This document shows, piece by piece, positions 56,725-64,000 of a stretch of 64,000 nt of DNA. Origin of the DNA: Gremmenia infestans (Eukaryota > Ascomycota > Leotiomycetes > Helotiales > Hamatocanthoscyphaceae); assembly GCA_032629725.1 (NCBI GenBank), contig JAFEVB010000032.1:1-64000 (forward strand), written 5' to 3'. The notes under the pieces were generated by a model. The model was not told where the DNA came from, did not search any database, and saw nothing but the letters and a program-made list of their open reading frames with translations. Within the stretch, counting starts at the first letter, position 1. Every line of letters starts with the position of its first letter. The position numbers and the translations under genes were made by a program.

Positions 56725-57361
56725 TCAGTCTTCGAGAGGTTGAAAGTGCGATGCCATTTCCTCCTCCACATCCTTCTTCCACTCCTCCGACGACCACGTT
56801 AGCTCTGTAAGATCATCAGCCCACATGAAAGTTCTCCCCGACACCCGTTTCCCTTGAATTGTAACCCGTATGCCTTCAGCACTATATACGTCAGTCTCAG
56901 TGCTGGTGCATCTTCTGTTGCTCTTCGGTCTCCACCACGTAAGCCATGCCGTCAACGTAACTGCCATGTGGTCCGTCTACCAAAGCAGGATATTGGCCCC
57001 AAAGCATGATTTTGTAGGACCTTACTCTGGCTGGTGTAAGAACTGGGGGTGTTTGGAGCCGAAGAACTTCTTGCAGTTGTAGTGGATCTGTAAGAGAGCC
57101 GTAGAAGAAGAATGGCTTTGGTATGTATGCGTATTGACCGCGTGATGGTTTGACATTGAGCTGGAAATTCTGGAACTTGTCAAGCATGATGTTGCGCTTG
57201 GCTTTCTTGTGAGAGTGAGATTTCCCGATAGGTAAAGAATGTCCTAGATGTTTCTCTTCACCGTTGACCATGTTTGGGGTAGACGAAGATGATTTGAAGT
57301 TGTCCATTGCGGAGTGAAAAAAAGGTAGTAGTTGTGAGTGAGTTGAATGTATGGAGTCCAT
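56725..57361 (-). pseudogene. Gamma-glutamylcyclotransferase-like (AIG2/GGCT) gene with an apparent frameshift
   Basis: The first part (57361 down to about 56900) codes for an N-terminal extension and then the GGCT core: FFFYGSLTDPLQLQEVLRLQ with the substrate-binding YGSL, KIMLWGQYPALVDGPHGSYV and GMAYVVETEEQQKMHQH. The frame then hits TGA at 56897-56899. The expected continuation (ETDVYSAEGIRVTIQ, GRTFMWADDLTELTW, ending HFQPLED at 56725) is present in the next frame, starting one base later. The expected tyrosine before the catalytic Glu (YE) is reduced to a single T, equivalent to a 2-nt loss or 1-nt gain. No GT-AG intron of reasonable size repairs it without deleting conserved residues. 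It is either a recent pseudogene or a sequence error. The enzyme family acts on gamma-glutamyl-amine or peptide substrates. Confidence 0.72.
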
Positions 57362-57692
57362 GGTTCTGATTTTAGGTACTTAGTACTTAATGAAGTCAAA
57401 TTGCCTAGCTGTGAAGTAAAAGACAGACTGAGACTAGTTCAATATATAATTCACAAGGAGATGTTTAATTAGAGATTACTATGAGCTTATTGAGACCCTC
57501 AGAACTATGAATCTCAAAAAATTAACAGTGATCCAAGATAATTTTGATATTACCAGTAGGTACCTGTGTTGTACCGCAGTGATGTTCTTCCCGCCTTCTT
57601 GGCCCAAGCTTCTGGTGCTTGCAGCCTTGCATATTTAATTTTGACATTGGGAAACCAACAACGTATCCAACACAATTGCAATTAGTAGCTGA
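57362..57692. promoter_or_regulatory. Divergent promoter of the GGCT-like gene and MRM2
   Basis: 331 bp between the start codons, AT-rich near the GGCT side. No specific site claimed. Confidence 0.4.
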
Positions 57693-58964
57693 ATGCTTTC
57701 GCGAAACGTCTTGCGGGCAATTTGCAGAAGACAGACCATTCGGTCTCACCTGCTACCGCCATGCACTGCGAATAACCTCAGTAATATCCGGACCCCTGCC
57801 CAAATTTGTCCCTCTCAAGCCTTCCTTTTTTCCAGTCCGCGGTGGTCTTCCTCGTCGACGAGATGGAAGAATAGGCAGGGCAGAGACTCGTTTGCGAGGG
57901 AAGCAAGAGTTCAAGGGCTGAAAAGCAGGGCGGCTTTCAAGCTTCTCGAAGTAAACAGCCTTGCTGCTCTTGAGTGCGTCGTTGCTGATCAACCGGTGAC
58001 AGATCGATGCCAAGTACAGATTGTTCAAGAAGGGCCAGACGGTTGTTGATCTCGTAGGCATACATGCTCGGTGGATTTGGACAGCAAGCTGATCAATCCA
58101 AAGGGGTACGCGCCAGGAAGCTGGTCTCAGGTCTTGTTCGCTTCTCAATCTACGTTGAATACTCGCTCACAACTCATTGTAGGTCGCAGTAGAACGCACG
58201 AAACCTAACGGTAGAATCGTCGGCATCGATATCATTCCCGCGCAACCTCCGAAGGGCGTATCTACAATACAAGGCAATTTCCTCTCCGCCGAAGTACGGG
58301 AAGAGGTGAAGCGCTTCCTTTCAGATCCAAACCGTGGACGAGCTAGACCGCAACTCTATGCTTCACTGGATGGAGAACCCCCAAACGCCATCATTGAGCC
58401 GGAACGAAGCTACATTGACCTTGAGCGACACGCGGGCGAAGAGACTAGTTCCGCGAATGGAGAAAGGAGGCCAGAAGATGGCGGGGGAATGGTTGATATT
58501 GTTTTGAGTGATATGTCCGCACCCTGGGAGCAGACTACCGGTTTTTGGAAGAGAAGTCTAAGTGACCCGTATTTTAGGATGATGAATACGAGCGGCATCA
58601 ACTTCAAAGATCACGCTGGAAGCATGGTACGATCCCTTTCAAGTTGTTTAAACCTCTACAGACCTAACATTGTGCTAGGATCTCTGCGCGGCGGCATTGA
58701 CGTTTGCTTTTGATACCCTCCGAGTTGGAGGCCATTTTGTTGCTAAATTCTATGATGGAGCTGAAAGCAAAGAGTTGGAAATGCAGTTGAGGAAGCTCTT
58801 CGGGGCTGTACACAGAGAGAAACCCGAATCGTCTAGAAGTGTAAGTTTTGATTTGAATTTTTGAAACTTTAGCTAATTACTTGTAGGAATCGAAAGAGGC
58901 ATATTTCGTGGCACTGAGAAGGAAGAAAGATGTAACAATAGAAGAAATTACCAATCCAAATTAA
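57693..58964 (+). CDS. MRM2: Mitochondrial large-rRNA 2'-O-methyltransferase (RrmJ/FtsJ family)
   Basis: SAM-dependent enzyme that methylates a ribose in the peptidyl-transferase region of mitochondrial large rRNA. Six exons: 57693-57950, 58003-58053, 58104-58130, 58183-58626, 58679-58840 and 58887-58964; total 339 aa. Exon 3 is only 27 nt and supplies the SAM motif GYAPGSWSQ after VVDL. An Arg/Ser-rich presequence (MLSRNVLRAICRRQTIRSHL) predicts mitochondrial import. The catalytic K-D-K-E tetrad is visible: K in LKSRAAFKLLE (about 83), D in VLSDMSAPW (about 222), K in GGHFVAKFYDG (about 283) and E in ESKEAYFVAL (about 318). A long hydrophilic insertion (about 150-215) separates IVGIDIIPAQPPKGV from the aspartate motif, larger than in bacterial RrmJ. 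Confidence 0.93.
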
Positions 58965-59481
58965 ATGTAAACCACACAATTTATCTTTGGGTTTTGCAAT
59001 ATTGAGAACTCCGGACAATATACGAATGCAACTTCCAGACGAATGCCGCAATAAGTAGCGTTTACAAGGCTACTTTGTCCCACTCCGGATGGGTGATCAC
59101 TTTACTTTCGCTCATACGGTGCGGAGATATCATTGTCTCTTAAAACATGTAGGAAATCCTTGCCCACGTGAAAATTGTATCCGAGGCCCCTGGTCGCTCT
59201 ACTATCCTGGGACAGCGTTAGTTTTCCATGCCAATAGAAAGTAGCACTTCGACTATATTAGATTTCGTACGATATCAACAAGAGCTAGAGAGATATTTGT
59301 ATATGCCATCAATTGATTTTTGATTTGCTATGCTGGGTAAGCCACATTCACGCCTCGCCCATGCCCACCAGAAAGGCCACATCAGAAGCCCAAAGCTTTT
59401 CTCCAGTACACCCAAGCCCCATGATAATTGCCACGTAGGAAGCTTGATATCTGCGCCATCATGTTGCCCATCGGAATCAAT
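58965..59481. other. Intergenic region between convergent genes
   Basis: About 517 bp between the MRM2 and RPL18 stops. No coding or RNA feature seen. Confidence 0.5.
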
Positions 59482-60349
59482 TTACACCTTGAAACCTCTG
59501 GAACGCCTACGTCCACGAGCCTTCTCGAACTTGCGACCCTTGGACTCAACATATGGTTTCTAGTAGTTGTATTGTCAGCGTAACCGAACCCGTGAGAGGG
59601 CATGATAATTACCTTGTGCTTGTGGGGTCCGAAGCCGAAGTGCTTAACAGCCTCTCTGGAGTTCTTTGGTCCTCTGAGGAGCAGGGTGTTGCTTCCAGTA
59701 GGAGCTCTAAGAGCCAATTGATCCAGAGTCAAGGCCTCTCCTCCAGCCGCGATGATGCGGGCACGAGCCGTAGCCGTGAAGCGAAGAGCGGCAACGCTGA
59801 GCTTGGGGACGGTCAAGAGACGGTTGTCATCAGTGATGGTGCCAATCACAACAATGGTCTTGTTGTTGGACTTCTCGGAGGTGTTCGCAACAATCCTGGA
59901 AATGGAGACCGGAGGTCTGTTGATGCGGGACATAAAAAGGCGACGGAGAACGACCTTGTTGAAGGAGGAGTCGGTTCGGCCTACGATGAGGGTATGATCA
60001 GTATTGTCCCATTCTCTGCACACCTGGTGTCGGGTCCGGGAGGTTACTTACGGGCCAAGAAGCGATACAGCTTCACGAGTAACTTGAGATAGACATTGTC
60101 ACTCTTTGGCGCCTTTCGGTGCGTGTTCCGAACGTGATGAGCGTCGAGATCGATACCTATAGTGAGAATCGCATCGTCAGCCTATGATCAAGCATGCTCT
60201 TTGCATTTCGGTCTTGCGACACGAATATGCTGCGCAGGGCCAAGATCTCGAAAAAAGCCTGTCCTCTAGCCGGATGGCATGGAGAAAGACAATTATCGAA
60301 ATCATGGCGTCCACTTGCACACGAAGGCGAGAATGAGCGACGTACCCAT
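59482..60349 (-). CDS. RPL18: 60S ribosomal protein L18 (eL18)
   Basis: Core large-subunit protein. Four exons: a 4-nt first exon 60346-60349 (ATG G), then 60052-60156, 59613-59980 and 59482-59559; total 184 aa. The start is fixed by the join MGIDLDAHHVRNTHRKAPKS, the invariant eL18 N-terminus, across a 189-nt intron (donor GTACGT, acceptor CTATAG). Further landmarks: YLKLLVKLYRFLARR, FNKVVLRRLFMSRINRPP, NKTIVVIGTITDDNRLL, GGEALTLDQLALRAPTG and EAVKHFGFGPHKHK-KPYVES, ending RRRSRGFKV. A long first intron right after the start codon is common in fungal ribosomal-protein genes and may carry regulatory sequence. It shares this window with FHL1, whose yeast homologue controls such genes; any link here is inference. 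Confidence 0.96.
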
Positions 60350-61558
60350 GGTTGCTGATTGGCGTTTTGTCGACGGTGTGGTGTTGTTCAAACTCGATAT
60401 TTTTCCAGCGAGAAATATGTTTGTATCGTGGTGGGAGCGCTAACATGAAATTAAGCGAGTGATTCGAGCCTCAGCCAGCCCCAGCCCCACCCCACCCCGC
60501 TCCGCTCCTCTCTTCAAGATCTCCGCCTCACCTCTGTCTCATAAGTACCCATGTACCTTATTGTCAATGAAAAGCATTAATTGTCAGGCCTTATCTTACA
60601 TTTCGATCTAAGTTTCTTGCTCTGGAAGCGTTGACTCTTGGCACCATGTTTTTTCATTGCCCGGAACTTCTACTTGATATTGCATATTGGTAAGATCTCG
60701 TATCTCTAGCTTTGTATAGTACATGCGTAGGTATGGAGGTATTAATCGGTGGAAAGGAAGGTTGATGCGTAGGAGGAGAACAACTCACCTTTCAATTTGT
60801 GTTTCTGAGAGCGCGAGGAGTGGTAGGAAAGGATGTAGCCTGTCCTGTACTATACACATCAGGATATCAGACAAGGTAGTCATGACTGTAATCACTTTCT
60901 TTCATACTATCCAAATAATACATCCTCTGCTCTAGCTTGTGACTTGGTTCACATGGAAGAGGTGCTGCAGGAGGGGAACGTTCTCCATGGAATCTCGAGA
61001 GAATGCGCCGAACTTGAGATGCATACCTAGTAAGGTTCTCCATTTCGCGAAGTAAGGTAAGGTGAGTACCTTGATACCAGCAATGCACAGGGAATATATC
61101 GGGATATCGGAATAACCAGATCTCGCCAAGGCCAGGCCAGCCTCGAGATACCCGTACTAACATAAGACCCCGAAAAAACATTGTCAACGTCGTCAACCTC
61201 CCACGGACCTGCTGCCATCCTACGGAATACCTGTCGACCGTCCCCGCAGAAGAACTTACTGTCGTTTCTATTGAATGGACCATAAATTGATCCCCCCCAG
61301 AATCAGTTCGCTACCCCCTCTAGCTCTTCGTTTCCAAAGGGACTAGCTCTCAACGGTTGCGACCACGAGCGTAATCGCCGTCTTGTCATACCCCCTGGAG
61401 CTGTATACACCAAAGGTCGATGGGAGTGCCTGATTGAACCGGTGCAAATCGTCTGCTACTGCTGGAGGTGGTGCTTTTCATCTCGCCTCATGCGCTTGAG
61501 GTCTGGATACGCGTTCAGCAGCCAGCCCTGAGATTAGAGAGCTTGTGAATACTCGGCA
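60350..61558. promoter_or_regulatory. Divergent intergenic region, about 1.2 kb
   Basis: Holds the promoters of RPL18 (minus) and the mitochondrial carrier (plus). Next to RPL18 is a CCAGCCCCAGCCCCACCCC tract (about 60,475-60,500). Open frames at 60,867-61,283 (minus) show no family features. No tRNA or snoRNA recognised. Confidence 0.5.
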
Positions 61559-62785
61559 ATGTCTGCTGTGAGTAGCTCCTGCGCCAGCTTGGGACGAGAA
61601 TTGACAACGTGAACAAACCAGTCCGGGGCAGATGTCCTCAAGCCGAAGTATGGCCCTAAAGTATTACAACTCCGCGAGATGGTCGCACAGCCAGTTTTTG
61701 CAGCCTTTTGCGCCGGGGGAGTAGCTGGTGCTGTCTCCCGAACAGTCGTTTCACCCTTGGAAAGATTGAAGATTCTCTTCCAGATACAAAGTGTTGGTCG
61801 GGAGGAATATAAGCTCTCGGTTGGAAAAGGACTCAAGAAAATGTGGCAGGACGAAGGATGGAGAGGGTTCATGAGAGGAAATGGCACAAATTGCGTGAGG
61901 ATTGTTCCATATTCCGCAGTACAATTCGGAAGCTATAACTTCTACAAGAAAGTGAGTTCTTGATCTAATATATTCCTGCAACTATAACTACAGCTACAAT
62001 TGCACAAACCCAACTAAGGCTGACATATGATTGCAGTTTTTTGAATCATCCCCCGGATCAGACTTAAATTCGTTAAAACGTTTAGTCTGCGGTGGAGCTG
62101 CCGGCATAACCTCCGTTTTCTGTACATATCCTCTTGACATTGTTCGAACCCGTCTCTCCATTCAATCCGCGTCCTTTGCGGCGCTCGGCCCGGAACACAC
62201 AGCGAAGCTACCCGGAATGTGGGAAACACTGATCACAATGTACAAGACTGAGGGTGGTATACGTGCATTGTATAGAGGCATAATCCCAACGGTAGCGGGA
62301 GTAGCACCATATGTAAGCCGAAAATTTGTGCTACTGGAGAATTGTACTGATTAGTCGCATAGGTTGGCTTGAATTTTATGACCTATGAACTTGCTCGAGG
62401 GTACCTAACTCCTGAAGGGGACAAAAGCCCCAGCGCTGTGCGCAAACTCGCAGCCGGTGCAATATCAGGGGCCGTTGCTCAAACTTTCACATATCCCTTG
62501 TAAGTATTCGACTGTTCCGGTGAGTGGGGCAGCCTTGTTAACTCTGGCAGTGATGTTCTTCGTCGCCGCTTTCAAATTAATACGATGTCGGGAATGGGTT
62601 ACCAATACAAGTCGATCTTCGACGCTGTTAGGATCATAGTTGCGCAAGAGGGAATTAAAGGCATGTACAAGGGCATTGTACCAAATCTTCTTAAAGTTGC
62701 GCCGAGCATGGCTAGTAACTGGCTTAGCTTTGAGATGACTCGAGATTTCTTGCTCACTCTAAGGTCTGACGCCGAGGATTTGTGA
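61559..62785 (+). CDS. Mitochondrial carrier, YPR011C-like (adenosine phosphosulfate carrier type)
   Basis: Six-helix inner-membrane carrier; yeast Ypr011c transports APS and PAPS. Five exons: a 9-nt first exon 61559-61567 (MSA), 61622-61951, 62037-62312, 62363-62499 and 62551-62785; total 328 aa, close to the yeast length. All introns are GT-AG. The three signature repeats are complete: VSPLERLKILFQ, TYPLDIVRTRLS and TYPFDVLRRRFQ, the last rebuilt across the fourth junction. Each is followed by its matching second-helix motif (GWRGFMRGNGTNCVRIVPYS, ALYRGIIPTVAGVAPY, GMYKGIVPNLLKVAPSMA). The opening AGGVAGAVSRTVVSP is characteristic of the CoA/APS/ATP-Mg branch, so substrate assignment to APS/PAPS is by family resemblance only. 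Confidence 0.9.
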
Positions 62786-63490
62786 GGGTAGGGGAGGTCC
62801 AATTTCCAATCTCCTACATATCCTACGAAATATGGCTGTGAAGTTGGAGTCACGGTTGCAATAGGCTGGCAATCAAGCAGAGAGCTTTGTATATGAAGGC
62901 GTACATCACCACCGGTTGCATTTGGATGGGCATTGGGAGCGGGCGCATAATGAGGCTTGTAGAAAGACAGTTGTAGATTCTTCTCGCGATGCATGTTGAC
63001 AAGTAAAAGGGGTAAATAGATTGCGAGAGCTGGGGTGGAAATTGTGGCAAGTACAGTAGATACTGGTCGAATCAATTTGTACTATTGCATATATAAACAT
63101 TCAGGCAATCATTCAAGACTTAGAGCTGCAAGGGAATACCCAGCTAGCTATAGCTACCCTTAGATGAATCCTGAACTACCTACTCAAGTAGGTAAAAGCG
63201 CCAGATGCAACATACAGGTAAAGCGCCAAGGTATCCGTTGCTCCCTATGTACCGTACCTTCAGACACATCACGTGTGACGTACCTATGTCCTCTCTTCCC
63301 AGCTAATTTAGCGCGCATCTGTACGGAGTAAACCTGGGGAGCTTTGAACATCCACCCGGCCAGTAACAACATCAACATCCAAACACTTATCGCAATCCAG
63401 TCTTCAGTTGCCATTTAGAGTGAAGACAGCTACGATACTAGTCTCCACTACTTTAGCATCAGCAAAGACTGGCATTGATACATCCACAAT
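62786..63490. other. Intergenic region with a weak small open frame
   Basis: About 705 bp between the carrier stop and the SR-protein start. A 76-codon minus-strand frame (63184-63414, ATG start) begins MATEDWIAISVWMLMLLLAG, giving one predicted membrane helix. No homology is recognised, and I do not call it as a gene. Confidence 0.45.
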
Positions 63491-64000
63491 ATGTCTCGCG
63501 GAGGAACAACTCTTTATGTGACTGTAAGTTCACCCGGATGAGCTCCATCACCATTACCAAAACCATATATCCATCCCCATCAGTCCCCATTGTAAAAAAA
63601 TTCAGCTGATCCATCTCACGCAGGGTTTTGGACCCGGCACACGCGCTCGCGACCTAGCCTACGAATTCGAACGGTATGTCAGCCAAAGGTCGATATGTCG
63701 ATGATCGTCCTCGAGTGCGATGGCGATGACCCATCCACCCAACCCCAACTCCTCGTTCCTCGTCCTACCTCGTCGAGACTTCGCTGTCAACGTAACTCGT
63801 CTTCTACCTGCCTGCGCTTCCTACGTCCCATTCACTTCCTCGTCGATCGAGCGGTCGCACAATGATACGAACATTGTCATGACATTTTTCGCATGCGAGA
63901 AGTTCGAACTGCGGCGGATCGAGCTTTCTGATATGCTGTTTATCTTTTGCTCTCTCAATCCCTCTATGCCCTCAAATCGAGTACCACGAGTCTAACAATG
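63491..64000 (+). CDS. SR-type splicing factor, Srp1/Srp2-like (5' part only)
   Basis: Runs off the window. Exon 1 is 63491-63523 (MSRGGTTLYVT), exon 2 63624-63673 (GFGPGTRARDLAYEFER); donors GTAAGT and GTATGT, acceptor ACGCAG. TLYVTGFG is the RNP2 strand of an RNA-recognition motif, and the combination TLYVTGFGPGTRARDLAYEF is typical of fungal Srp1/Srp2 SR proteins that bind pre-mRNA through an RRM and an Arg/Ser tail. The rest, from 63674, is an intron of at least 327 nt; a CTAAC branch-like site sits at the very end of the window, so exon 3 should begin just beyond it. A long third-position intron is common in SR genes and may host regulated splicing (inference). Confidence 0.85.

Noticed and set aside
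60867..61283. 138-codon minus-strand frame upstream of the carrier
   Set aside because: No domain and no splice signals extending it; probably promoter sequence.

Overview
The window comes from a filamentous ascomycete (Pezizomycotina). Support: dense genes with short introns (about 45-100 nt, GTRNGT donors, CTNAC-like branch points, YAG acceptors), fungal gene families throughout, and a left arm of AT-rich, CpA/TpG-depleted DNA typical of repeat-induced point mutation (RIP). A leotiomycete is my best guess, but that is inference only. All spliced models below were built by hand from splice signals, reading frame and family resemblance; no alignment or RNA data were available.

Layout. 1-8290 is a gene-free RIP-degraded block that stops abruptly at the stop codon of a three-exon 2-oxoglutarate/Fe(II) oxygenase (8295-9600, minus). 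10.6-31 kb is an ordinary gene island: a coiled-coil protein, LTO1 and methionyl-tRNA synthetase (divergent), an SDR oxidoreductase and NAA10 (divergent), a calcofluor-white-hypersensitivity-like protein, a dysferlin-domain protein, MAD2 and GUF1 (divergent), an F-box protein, a membrane-anchored histidine phosphatase, a DUF1761 protein and an 80-aa Cys-rich protein. FHL1 (FHA plus forkhead) is at 33.3-36.9 kb, flanked by two long gene-poor intervals (about 1.5 and 3 kb). 40-44 kb holds a small uncharacterised spliced gene, the telomere-capping gene TEN1, and SNF7. 45.7-51.5 kb is one very large six-exon gene for a Pro/Glu-rich repetitive protein. 52.7-64 kb holds OST3, a nuclear-looking coiled-coil protein, a GGCT/AIG2-like gene with an apparent frameshift, MRM2, RPL18, a YPR011C-like mitochondrial carrier, and the 5' end of an SR-type splicing factor.

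Functional themes. The genes are mainly housekeeping: translation (MetRS, RPL18, FHL1 as a likely ribosomal-protein regulator, LTO1 in ABCE1/Rli1 maturation, NAA10), mitochondrial translation (GUF1, MRM2), chromosome biology (MAD2, TEN1), membrane traffic and glycosylation (SNF7, OST3). I see no operon-like or biosynthetic cluster logic. The points most worth following are three small spliced genes that single-frame reading misses (80-aa Cys-rich protein, 135-aa protein, TEN1), two likely frameshifts (G9 run near 12,280; GGCT gene near 56,899), the phase-0 cassette exons of the giant repeat protein, and the two-compartment structure of the RIP block.
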